DNA of 64,000 bases from Protonemura montana (taxonomy: Eukaryota > Arthropoda > Insecta > Plecoptera > Nemouridae). Below are positions 13,901-22,633 of this stretch, in pieces (position 1 is the stretch's first letter; each line of letters starts with the position of its first letter). Made by a program: the position numbers and the translations under genes. The stretch covers positions 24,245,775 through 24,309,774 of the forward strand of contig OX387605.1 of the NCBI GenBank assembly GCA_947568835.1. The letters run 5' to 3'. The notes under the pieces are model-generated. The model was not told the DNA's origin. It was given only the letters and a program-made list of their open reading frames with translations, and ran no database searches.

Positions 13901-16900
13901 TCTACATTCAAAAGGAATGAAGATTTAGGGTAAGCACTGGGATCTTTAATAAAGAAGTGATCAATAATAATTACAATAAAGCAAATATTTAGTGTAGGTC
14001 CTCAACATCGGTATTTGTTAGGGACTTGGAACAAAATTAATAGCACAAATCAATATTTTACATAAATGCCAGCATGAAATACATTGTATGGCAGTAAGAG
14101 CGACACCTACCACTTGTTAAACTGAACATTGAACAAGTTTCAAGGGTAGCTTCCCTAAAAAACCTCTCTGCATCAACACTGTTCACTGGGGCCCAAATGT
14201 TTGCTAAGTCAGAACTGCAAATGAGAAGTTTGAGATTTTCATATCCATTGGAATTTGAATTAGACCCACTGCCTGGTACTAACAACATACTTTGCAAGAT
14301 TGTCTTTTTTCTCCCAGACAAGTCTGGTGTTCCAGATTCCACACATCAAAATATACCCATCACTCACAAAGAGTTGCTTTGTTTGATCCTCAAAAGTCAA
14401 AGATTTATTACACCCCATTGAAATTTGAAATCCCAGCTAATCTCTATATAGACTGAATGCATGTAGTGCTGGTGCTCACATGGCAAGGAGGGGAAGATTC
14501 AGCCAACCAATGGCAATGGTTTCCTACTGCAAACATTTTGCCCCACTACTTCTACCCCCTAAGCTTAGGAATGTTGACAGCATTTGATGAGAAACAGACC
14601 TGAATATGACAAATTCATGGAAATGTGTGTTTAGAGAGATAAAATAAACATTTTAAATATTTTGCATGGAAATAAGTGGCTATTTCGCAAAATACACATA
14701 TTTCAGTGAAATAGCTTCATTATCTCTTAATTTAGCATAAAAACAAACGGGTTATTTTATTTGTTTATTTATTTTCCGTGAAATATGGTTTGATAAAAAT
14801 GAAAAAAAAAACCAATTATCTGAAATTTAACATAATTGGATGGGAAAAGGCTCATTTCGCGATGATTTCGCGGAAAATAGTTGATTTCGTTGTTATGGAT
14901 GATTTTTCGTGAATTTCGCGTTATGTCGCAATGAGCTTCTTACATATTTGAGATGGGAATTCAATGAATCGCACTCATTTGTAAGAATAACAAGAGATAA
15001 GAACAATTCGCGATTTCGCGCATCACCATATAATCGTGGCTCTAATTATAGCGTCTGAAATTGTCACAGTTGCAACAGTGAAAATGAGAAATGCTCAAAT
15101 AGGTCTGAGACAGCATTTTTCCAGCGGAGACTTTCTTCGCAGATACTAACGTTGGAACCGGGTATTTCAGTACTTGGAATCGGCCCGGATACTCGATGGC
15201 ATCACATTTGCAAAAACAACAGAAGTAGCCAAGAACCAGAAGGTACCTCACACATTGTCAAAGCTTTTTCTTGCAACCGAGAGTATCAACTCACCAAGAA
15301 CGTTCACGTATACGTCTTTGTAGACGTAGCCGAGGCTGTTGGTTGCGTTGCACCCGTAGTTGCCGGTGTCAGTCTTGTCCAGCCGTTCGATGATGATCTT
15401 GTTTGGTGTCACCTTGCGTCGGGGGTTTGGCTTCGACTCGCCGATCGGCTTGCCGTTGTGCACCCAGTTGATCTGCGGCTCTGGATCACCGGACGCTTCG
15501 CAGATGAACTCGACCGTCTCGCCCTCGGCGGCATTCTTGATCTCGGGCTCTTGCGTGAAGTACGGAGCCGCTGTGAAGGAAATGGTCGATTAGCGAATGC
15601 GAATTCGGAATGCACATACACGGTTTTTGGCTCTGACCACCCTCAGACCTAACCAAAAGGTAGTTTTTTTGCACATTTCTTCACAAATACATTTTCTTAT
15701 CCTCTACGTCCAAAAGAAATTCCCGTGCTTTCGCTGTCATCACGTTCCTTATCATGGAAAAGTATTTGTAAGCAGTTCAGTTTTTTTTATTTGAAGAAAT
15801 TGTTGGCCATTAAAAGCTCCAAGTTTTAGAGCCAACAAACTCTTGATATCAGAGAATTACCCTGAAACATGTAAAAAACCTCAACTGCAACTTTGGAAAC
15901 CACCATTTAACCGATGTTAATTACATCAGCCCAGAAAGTGCTGAAGACACCACGAGCACACATATTAACATGTGCCTTGTTCCACTTCTCCTCGTTGCTC
16001 TGCCCACTAAGAACCACCAGTTCAAGATAGAAGTTTCCATTGCTAATAGTGTTATAATCTCTGTTGGTAAGCTCTGCACTCTTGCCAATGTCTCTATAAA
16101 CTAAGCTAGTTTGGGAGCTCACAAAAACCAGTTTGCCTACCTAGAATTGCCATATGTGGTGCAAAAAGTGTGAGCGCATCAACGTAGGATAACAGGATTT
16201 AGCTGACAGAACCAACCACTGCAAACCAAACTTATGTTGTTAGACAGATGTGTGGTCTGCCCTTTTCTGTCAAGTTTTGGTAGGGGTTAGAGTGGGCCAA
16301 GAAAGGGATAACACTCACCGATGACCTGCAGATTGATTGAGTACGACTTGGCCTCGCCAACTCCGTTGCTGGCTTCACAGGTGTAAGCGCCGTTGTCCTC
16401 GAACTGGGCGTGCTTGATCAGCAACGACTTGCCGTAGTTGCCCTGTGTTATTCTATCCGAGCTCGGGATTTTGCGCCCATCCTTGTTCCATATTGTCTCC
16501 GGCAAAGGCCTTCAGAGCAAGCACAAAGACAGACAAATGTGAAAAATGTTGATGAGACCATCTTTGATGTTGTTCTGTTAGTTTTATTACATTATTTGTC
16601 CTATCCGGGAGAAAAAAATAGAAAATTCACTGTTCTTAAAATCCACTGCTTTTTTACTTACAACCACTGCGTTCACTGGTAAAATAACTACTTAAATAAT
16701 TGGTTTTAAAAGTAAACTTTGAAGTCTAACTAATGCTTTCAAGTGGTTGGAGTTGCAAATGCTATAGGTTTTTCCAATGCAATGGATAATGTATCATAAA
16801 AGTAGAGGTGCTGTTAATTTTATCTACTGCATGTCTTTCGAAAGCATCTCTTCTACAAATCATCAAACTATCGTGGTGAACGTTGCAACCTGCCACCAGA

Positions 16901-19900
16901 ACAGAATCAGGGAACCGATACAAAACCAGACCAGAAAATCAAGTGTAAAAAACGCAGGCACTCACGTCCCGCCAAATATGCAGTAGAGCTCGATCTTCTT
17001 CCCGCGCAGCGCGACTTCGTTCTTGCGACTGACGTACTGCTGTACGGGGCTGTGTCGGTTCTGCGACGCCGAGATGCCGGTGGCGATCACGTTCAGCAGC
17101 ATTCGGTTGCCGAGCTTGTACTCGTTGCGGAACACGGAGGTGGCGGCGCACGCGTAAGCAAAGTCGTCGCTGGCGTCGTTTCGCGTCACGTTCGAGAACC
17201 ACAGGTTGCCTTCAGGGTCGAGGGTCATGCGCGAGTTGTTGATGCTCTTGATCCCGCCCTCTGTGCTCTGCAAGGCGGGGGGAATAAGCGAGGTTACTGT
17301 CTGTTCCATCCTTGGATCAAATTGGCTGTTTGAAATCTTGCAGAACTGGAGGCCCACCAAGTTTTACAAGCTAAAACAAGTCTGACCTTGTCGAGAGGAT
17401 GGCGCCATTAGAAATGAAGCCATGATCGGAAATTTGCTGACGTCATCGAAAATCATCTAAAGCGTTGCTACCAAGAAATTCCTGACTGACTTGCCCAATC
17501 AAAAAAGGCAATGCAAAATCTCAAAGTTTTTTCTTTTTACTTTCAACTAATCGTGTCAACGCAACACTGTTAGGTAGTTAGTAAAACAACACTCTTAAAA
17601 AGAGAATATATACAAGATAGATATGTAGATATCTGATATATAGATATACTATATACCTACCATACTAGATTTGCTAGATTTTTAATACATTTATGATTAT
17701 TCAATATGTTCCACTTATTTTATATTATGTTACTTTATTATGTAATCATATGTGGTGCCAAAAATACACCATAGACCTAGGAACTAACATAGGCCAGATT
17801 GCCTACTAGTACTAACCACCGGTATACTTGTACCTAAGTTATAAATCAACAAAACAACACAAACAATAAGTGAATAAAAAGTGATTATATATACTAGACT
17901 GCTCCTGACTATACAGTCTTGTTTGCCAAATATCGAAATTGCCACACAATTCATCCTAGAACAAGCAGCATTCCACGAGTTGGTTGCTGTCATAATGAGA
18001 TTTATTTAAGAGTGCTAAAGACCCTCGAGTTTATGAACGTGTGGAGTCTGAAGTGGAATGTTTCATGAGAGAGTTAATCTCTCATCCATTCACTGGAGCT
18101 AGCCACTTCAAACACTGGGATCCTGATGCATAGGATTCAAAGTTAAGGGGAAAGATCCCTACCGATTTCAGACTAATCTTGTGACAGGTTTCCTGGCTGC
18201 ACTGTTCAAGTTAGAATTCTAAAAAAAGAGCATGTTGTAGACAAAGAATAAAACTTATGAACAACAGGTTTTTTGTTGAAATTATTTTTTTCTTTTGCCA
18301 AAATTTACTCCCAAAGCTGCTTGTTTTAACCAAGTTCACGAGAGGGCACAAGGCAAACTAAACAAGTTGAACTCAAGTCGTTCAAGGTTTCAAAACCCTT
18401 GAAGAAGTAACTAGTATATGTTGCGAAACGTCGGGAAATTTAGTAGCCCTTTACTTAGCATTCAAAACCCAGTTCAAATAGTTTTTCTTAAAACTAGTGC
18501 TAATGATAAATCAAGTAGACATGATCTAAAAACCATCATTGTTGGTGATTTCTTTGGCTAGACAAATTCAAATGTATCGGTTTAAATAGCAAAATAATTA
18601 ATCAGGTATCCAATTGTAATGCACTAGAACTTTTGCAATCTCATAATTTTGTCCAAGTTGAGCAGCTCGCACATAAAAATTTTATAAACAAAAGGGGGTC
18701 AGTTCTCTTCGACAATAGTGATGCGAGTTGTGGCTTACAAAGTTGGAGTCAAATGAACAAAAAATAAAAACTGCATGGATCTTTCCACTTAACTTGCAAA
18801 TATTAGAGATGCTAACGATTCAACAATAAAATATCTACACATTAATGATATACAAATATTGCGAGTAGATACAAAACGGTTACCCAGTTTGAAATCGTTC
18901 CTACTCGATAAAATGCTCTCACAAGATATTTTGTCAGATTGGTAGCATTGCAAGCTTGTTCTTTTCAATCCCCCAAACAGATGACTATAGATTCAACATG
19001 CCGTGCATCGCCATGGAAACAGAATTTAACTTAAATGGCGCAAGTTATTTTTAGCTCTATCGACGAATCGTGAAGTATCACAGTAATTACCTTAGTTAGA
19101 GACGCGGTAGACAGTTATGCCACCTGTCAATTCCACTTCCTCAATGCAATTATTTAATGTATGCTTACATTTTTACAAAAATACACTTTATAACTATTCT
19201 AGCTCTTGGTGTATCACGCTACTTCTGAAATGTCTACTAGCGTGTATTAAGTCATACATTACAATACGTAGGCTGGGTCGAAAACAGTACAAGAGAGAGA
19301 CGAGATACTGTTGAGCTGTAGCCCAAGTATCCAAAAGTATTTCAAATGGATACCAAAACATTGGGTAAACATATCAATTTACTGTGATGGGCTGTAATAT
19401 CGGCAAAAATCACTCGCTCTTTGACAGTTTTACACAATCCCCACCCTAAGCTCTTTATCTTGTCTGGGTTTCCATTGTTATGCCTTTTTAATACAGGTAA
19501 CATTTATAAAATGACAAATTTGAACTTTCTCATTGGAACCTTCGTTGAGAGAAAGGAATTTCTAGTGCGTGCATTTTAAAATGATTAATAGACACAGACT
19601 AATTGTAAATTTGATTTGTGGTGTTTAACGACTCAATGTTTTGACAACTGGGATGAATGAGAGAATGAATGAGATGATGATGATGAACCTAACCTGGCAT
19701 AGAAGGGAGGAGGGGAAACCCTGTGCCGGCACGTAGCCTACTCCTGTCAAAGAGCACCAAGGGGACCGATAGCTTAACATCGCTCTCGAAGGACGGTACA
19801 ACGCGAACAACAGGATTCCTCCTCAAATCCATGCTGTCCAGAGGTTGATAAGCAAGGCGAGTGAAGTTGCTGTACTAACTTTCATCCCTCCAACCTCTCT

Positions 19901-21286
19901 CCTAAACACAACTAATCATGTGTATGGTGGTCATCCATCCAATACTTGACTCAAAGCAGCGTTGCTTAACTTTGATGATCTCATGAGAACTGGTGTTTCC
20001 AACACGCCAAACCGTTCGGTACTAATTGTAAAATGTACAACATTGTACAATATCATTACTGGCCGCAGAAAACATTACTAACAACATTATCTCAGCGGAT
20101 ATCGCAGGACTAAATCTTAATTCCCTATTTTGAGCCACGACCGAATGTCCCCATTCACGCACTGATATCGTGGCAAGTGTTACCTGTATAAGCCAGTAGA
20201 CGTTAGGTTTGGGCCAGCCGTCAGGGGGCTGGCAAGTCAGCTTGAACGGATCTCCTTCTTGGGCGCTGACAGACACGGGCGGCAAGTCCTTGAACGAGTT
20301 CAGCTCGGCCTTGCGCACAAACACCGAGTTGGAAGTAGCGATGCCCCACTCGTTCTCCGCAAAACACTGGTACTGGCCTGTGTATTGGGGAAGGGAAACA
20401 GTGCGTGAGCTAAGTTGATATGGAGGTGTTTTTTTTTTATAGCTTTGGACGTAGGTGTAACAACCCTAAAAACCAATTTACCTCAAACCTCCGGAATCCA
20501 CCTGCATATTTTTCTTAATACATACTACCATCACAATTTAAATTTACTCAAACCTTCCAAAAAAAACAAATTTTTTTTTTTTTTTTTTGTGAGTTGTAGA
20601 CTTTTATTGCCTTTGCAAAAACTGGGGAATACATACCAAGATCTTCATCTCTTGGAGAAGTGATAACGAGTGTTCCACGGCCAGGTTGCTGTGAGATTCG
20701 GTCATCGTACGCCTGCCAATCAAAGTTTCTTCCGTTCTTGATCCAGCGGTACCTTGGAAAACATGACAAAATGCTAGAGAAATCCTGAACAGGAAGTATG
20801 TTAACAGGGTACAGGTGGTCCCTTTGTAAGCATAATGGGGTTCTTCCCCTCAGTGTATTCACAAGACTAAACAAATAAAGATAAGGCAAGAGTGGTTGCC
20901 AGGCACGTAAGTAAATACACCTACACTCTATAAATATCAAATAAATGTATGGTAGAAAATATTTACTTGGGAGCAGGTTCTGCTTCAGCTTCGCATTCGA
21001 TGATGAATGGTTTATCGTTTTCGTTTTGTTGTTGAGCTACTTGAAAAAGTAGCTCGTCTGTCGGTGGTTGTTTTACAATTCGAGGTGGCGATTGTACTAG
21101 AAATTCAGTTCCAAGTTAGTAGTTGTTTTTTCCTCACATTGATTGAACAAATATCCACCAATGTAGGTAGCCTCTATATTGGTAAGCAAATTGTAATTGT
21201 TAAATTACTAGGTACTTACTGGTTGCAGTGGTATGTAGTACCAAACTGGCAAGTATGACTGTCTTCATAAAAGTTAATGGCTCCAT
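1845..21286 (-). CDS. Nrg: Neuroglian, L1-type cell adhesion molecule (complete, 21 coding exons plus one alternative)
   Basis: Homophilic adhesion receptor of neurons, glia and epithelia that ties the cell surface to spectrin through ankyrin. Coding exons read on the minus strand: 21286-21220, 21096-20967, 20752-20637, 20377-20184, 17267-16966, 16509-16319, 15570-15295, 13564-13387, 12785-12694, 12049-11768, 11143-10956, 10190-10011, 9416-9182, 8501-8383, 7521-7335, 6752-6616, 6212-5914, 5272-5106, 4234-4021, 3259-3162, then either 2699-2602 or 1948-1845. Every junction has AG/GT and all phases agree, giving 1,249 or 1,251 residues, close to Drosophila Nrg. Order: signal peptide, six Ig, five FN3, membrane helix, cytoplasmic tail. 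Diagnostic strings include GNLWFSNVTRNDASDDF, YGCNATNSLGYVYKDVY, GDNRSPILRYTIQYNTSFTP and DTDSMAEYGDGDT. The 5'UTR probably has another exon, since an acceptor lies just upstream of 21339. No frame break was seen. Identity is from remembered family sequence; the exon model is read directly. Confidence 0.96.
2090..2160 (-). repeat. Fragment of dispersed GAAACGTCGG-type element
   Basis: On the minus strand it reads ACGAAACGTTGGGAAATTTA, then a stretch ending in CATTCAAAACCCAGTTCAAA. The same order is found at 10415-10505 and 18395-18530. The GAAACGT(C/T)GG core is common near the ends of retroelements in many animals, but the class is not established here. It lies beyond the proximal neuroglian terminal exon. 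Confidence 0.6.
2602..2699 (-). CDS. Nrg: Neuroglian proximal alternative terminal exon (Nrg167-like, FIGLY variant)
   Basis: The acceptor is GCGTAG just above 2699. The exon reads EGMNEDGSFIGLYG, then QQRKNPETASGGFATLV, then TAG (2604-2602). This corresponds to the general, proximal terminal exon of Drosophila neuroglian. Two oddities stand out. The ankyrin-binding core FIGQY is FIGLY here, with the codon CTT where CAG or CAA would be expected. The tail ends ATLV, which fits a class I PDZ-binding motif. The intron upstream contains U-rich runs on the transcript strand (plus-strand A-rich, 2797-2873). Such tracts are where ELAV-type proteins act on Drosophila nrg; that link is inference. Confidence 0.88.
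3162..4234 (-). CDS. Nrg: Neuroglian exons 19-20: transmembrane helix and juxtamembrane tail
   Basis: Exon 4234-4021 carries a short extracellular stalk, one hydrophobic helix (AGWFIGMMLAIAFLLLLLII, about residues 1127-1150) and a basic stop-transfer stretch (KRNRGGKYAVHERE). It ends in phase 2 inside a proline codon. Exon 3259-3162 continues LDNKSRGSASS and ends SDTDSMAEYGDGDT in phase 1. The RNRGGKY and GGFHEYSQPLDNK strings are near-invariant in insect neuroglian. In Drosophila the juxtamembrane region binds FERM proteins such as Moesin; that role is inferred here from conservation. The phase-1 end lets either terminal exon be joined in frame. Confidence 0.95.
3865..3960. repeat. Dispersed repeat fragment (GTAAGTTGCGTTTCC family)
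   Basis: The stretch containing GCCGGTAAGTTGCGTTTCC and a pyrimidine-rich tail recurs in diverged form at about 4425-4500 and 23825-23930. The class is unknown; it is recognised only by its recurrence in introns. Confidence 0.4.
4824..5076 (+). mobile_element. 5S-derived SINE, copy 1 (5'-truncated, no 5S head)
   Basis: It matches the body and tail of the family defined by 51154-51604: TTATCAACCTCTCGACAGCATGG, AATCCTGTTGTTCGCGTTGT, GTGGTCCCCTTGGTGCTCTT, then a tail near AAACACCGCAAATC. The 5S rRNA-like head is missing. It lies in a neuroglian intron and ends about 30 bp from the donor of exon 5272-5106. Confidence 0.8.
5106..11143 (-). CDS. Nrg: Neuroglian exons 11-18: five fibronectin type III domains
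   Basis: FN3-1 is 11143-10956 plus the start of 10190-10011 (VPNNPRLMNVNC, MSPWSNYTFRVIAWNKIG). FN3-2 is the rest of that exon plus 9416-9182, ending VIGWSGED. FN3-3 is 8501-8383 plus 7521-7335 (GHFKGYK then IQTWTDKDGEEGLREIHVKG). FN3-4 is 6752-6616 plus the start of 6212-5914 (GYKIYYQTVKGTK then VGPKLEREPHIVDPKQTRAK). FN3-5 is the rest of 6212-5914 plus 5272-5106. The family layout, in which introns both separate and bisect FN3 domains, is kept. The donor after 8383 is GTTAGA, an unusual extended site. A 5'-truncated 5S-derived SINE ends about 30 bp beyond the donor of exon 5272-5106. Confidence 0.95.
8045..8205. repeat. Fragment shared with the hAT-like element at 13.7-15.0 kb
   Basis: ATCGAAATTTTAGTGC, TTGAATTTTAGCGTTTATA, AAATAGAAAAAAGGG, GCGATCTAC and AAGCACTGGGATCT occur in the same order at 13820-13955. 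No terminal inverted repeats were found around this copy, so it is a decayed or internal piece. Confidence 0.65.
10415..10505 (+). repeat. Dispersed GAAACGTCGG-type element copy
   Basis: GAAGAAGTAACTAGTATATG, TTGCAAAACGTCGGGA, then TTTAGTAGCCCTTTACTTAG, matching 18395-18490 almost base for base. It lies in a neuroglian intron, about 240 bp from the hairpin that contains the same core sequence. Confidence 0.7.
10746..10851. repeat. Perfect 47-bp inverted repeat with a 12-nt loop
   Basis: The arm 10746-10792 is the exact reverse complement of 10805-10851, with a 12-nt spacer. The arm sequence is the AGTAGCCCTTTACTTAGCAT core of the dispersed element also seen at 10415 and 18395. It looks like two head-to-head copies. 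Transcribed as part of the neuroglian intron it would fold into a long hairpin, 104 nt from the donor of the FN3-1 exon (10956). Confidence 0.95.
11425..11542 (-). mobile_element. tRNA-derived SINE, family 1
   Basis: On the minus strand it reads GTGTCC, AAAAAGCTCAATTGGTCAGA (box A-like) and GATCGGGGTTCGATTTTCCC (box B, GGTTCGATT), then a body near GGTTATTAGTGTTCCTGG. Related copies lie at 60779-60892 (minus), 61625-61676 (plus) and probably 37335-37450 (plus). A full cloverleaf cannot be folded, so it is a SINE head rather than a tRNA gene. Confidence 0.75.
11768..20752 (-). CDS. Nrg: Neuroglian exons 3-10: Ig1 to Ig6
   Basis: Exons 20752-20637 and the start of 20377-20184 finish Ig1 (YRWIKNGRNFDWQAYDDRI, then GQYQCFAENEWG). 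The rest of 20377-20184 and the start of 17267-16966 form Ig2, ending AYACAATSVFRNEYKLGN. The end of that exon plus 16509-16319 form Ig3 (ELYCIFGGT, GAYTCEASNGVGEA). Exon 15570-15295 is Ig4 in one exon. Exons 13564-13387 and 12785-12694 are Ig5. Exon 12049-11768 is Ig6 in one exon (RCNAVGDS, SGIYTCVAKTELDEA). Each domain shows the paired cysteines and the W and D-x-G-x-Y-x-C positions of I-set folds. The long intron 17268-20183 holds a 5S-derived SINE; the one between 13565 and 15294 holds a hAT-like element. Confidence 0.95.
12125..12545 (-). mobile_element. 5S-derived SINE, copy 2 (near full length, diverged)
   Basis: It shares the head (GATGGCCACCCATCC, GCGCAGTGTTGCTTCAATCC on the plus strand), the body and the TTTAACGATGCACTG tail with 51154-51604. 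It carries an extra AT-rich stretch around 12410-12450 between body and head. Older than the other copies; no clear target-site duplication. Intronic in neuroglian. Confidence 0.8.
13666..15044. mobile_element. Non-autonomous hAT-like DNA transposon
   Basis: The element is 1,379 bp. The left end TAGAGCCAAGATTTTACGGTG and the right end CACCATATAATCGTGGCTCTA are inverted repeats with a few mismatches over 21 bp. The 8-bp sequence attatagc flanks it on both sides (13658-13665 and 15045-15052). An 8-bp duplication and ends starting TAGAG fit the hAT superfamily rule (YARNG). The interior is AT-rich with repeated TTTCGCG motifs and no transposase reading frame, so it must be moved in trans. It sits in the intron between the Ig4 and Ig5 parts of neuroglian. 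Confidence 0.85.
17590..17760. repeat. Low-complexity ATAT/GATA-rich tract
   Basis: Tandem-like ATATATAC, AGATATGTAGATATC and TATACTATATACC runs in the large neuroglian intron. Simple-sequence DNA; no gene. Confidence 0.7.
18395..18540 (+). repeat. Dispersed GAAACGTCGG-type element, longest copy
   Basis: GAAGAAGTAACTAGTATATG, TTGCGAAACGTCGGGAAATT, GTAGCCCTTTACTTAGCATT, then AAACTAGTGC and AGACATGATCTAAAAACCAT. The last part matches 10690-10740 on the opposite strand and 2290-2325. It lies in the neuroglian intron 17268-20183. Confidence 0.7.
19610..20020 (-). mobile_element. 5S-derived SINE, copy 3 (full length with target-site duplication)
   Basis: On the minus strand: 5S rRNA-like head (CCAGTTCTCATGAGATCATC, AGTTAAGCAACGCTGC, TTGGATGGATGACC), family body, and a tail ending CGTTAAACACCACAAATC. 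A 12-bp duplication, actaattgtaaa, flanks it at 19598-19609 and 20021-20032. Intronic in neuroglian, about 160 bp beyond the donor of exon 20377-20184. Confidence 0.9.
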
Positions 21287-21339
21287 TGCTTTGCCGTTAG
21301 AAGCTAGATGCTACTGGGATGGTGGTCCCGAGAAGTTGC
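20967..21339 (-). CDS. Nrg: Neuroglian exons 1-2: partial 5'UTR, signal peptide, start of Ig1
   Basis: The ATG is at 21286-21284. It opens MEPLTFMKTVILASLVLHTT, a basic-then-hydrophobic signal peptide. The exon ends at 21220 in phase 1 before GTAAGT. A TAACAG acceptor just above 21339 implies that about 53 bp of 5'UTR sits on this exon and that a non-coding first exon lies upstream, not located. Exon 2 (21096-20967) begins Ig1 with SPPRIVKQPPTDELLFQVAQ, the N-terminal signature of insect neuroglian, and ends in phase 2. The lysine codon at the end of exon 2 is split across the intron. Confidence 0.9.
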
Positions 21340-22633
21340 CTGTTAGAAAACAATCGATGTAGATAACTGGAAATATCTTGACATGCATACACAAGCTATG
21401 GTCTACTGGTCAAGGCATTGCCACTACTGATATCTTCATCCTAGTCTGAAGAATCACCTCTGCAAGTACATTACCTAGAAGACTGAGTCTTTTTGTGCAA
21501 GGTGTATTGTGCATAGGTGTGTTAACTTGAATATTTTATGTCATTTCCAAAAATACAATGGCTTCGAGTAGTCCTTTCTCTGTTGACGCATGAATCAGAA
21601 CCCTAAGACGAATGGTGATCTAACTCCCTCTGCCCTCGGGCAATACATGATGCTGACAACACCCACATAATGGACTACGAATTTGAATGCTATCTAAATG
21701 GCTATTAACAAGTCACGCATATGTCCAGCAGCGGCAGAAAGTATAGCATATTATAATATTTCGTGGATACAGATCCCCATAGGACAGGTCATAAATAATG
21801 GGAAAGAGTTTAGGCTAACAAGTGTTTACTGTGTACGCAGGCCTAGCCCCTTCCATTATGAAACACCGCTAGGTTCGGGTGTCGCCCAATCGATTTCAAA
21901 TGTGGCATCCAGTTGACGTATTACGAGACTCGATAACAAAGATAACGTTGAGCAGGGATCTATACTAGATGGAAAAAATATTGTTTACTCACTTAATCGC
22001 ACTCACTGACACCGTTTATCACCACAAACACTGATAAATTCCTAACATTTTCTTAGACACATATCTATCAAAATTGTTTAATATGTGAGTCACGTGACTA
22101 TACTGCCGAGTCAAAACAACATCTGATGACTCACGAAGTCGATTGTTTCAGATAACTGCGCCGATTTACAATAGTTTTATACAGAGAACTATAAACGAAC
22201 TTATTTTTAACATATTGGCAAGTACAGCTTCTTGTCAAAGTTTCTTGTCTGACGACATTTATTTTTCGCTGCGTTACTTGGAGTCGCATCAGGACTCAAG
22301 TAGTAAAGGTGGGGACTGAAACGTGCTAAGTTTGAATATGGTATCGGCATCCTGCAAGGATACGACCATAAATGAGCAATGAAAAACTCGGCCCATACAA
22401 TAAGTCAATTAAAAAATCGTTAACCTTGCCACACTTTTAAATCGATATTTATTACGCAATACAAGAAAATAAATGACATTTACTTAGAAAAAATGCTTGT
22501 AAAGATTCAATACAACATCGGAATGTCAACAGCCGGTTTACTTAAGCAATAAATAAATGGGGTCGCTAGATAATCGAAATAAACTATGCAAAGAACAATC
22601 AATCAGGCACATAGGTAAGACATGATAATTATT
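21340..22633. other. Intergenic: neuroglian upstream region and Sfmbt 3' flank
   Basis: It should contain the neuroglian promoter and first exon (expected between about 21400 and 22200) and the Sfmbt 3'UTR. The plus-strand TTTATT at 22448-22453 reads AATAAA on the minus strand, 181 nt after the Sfmbt stop, and is a plausible poly(A) signal. I found no further gene. Confidence 0.5.
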
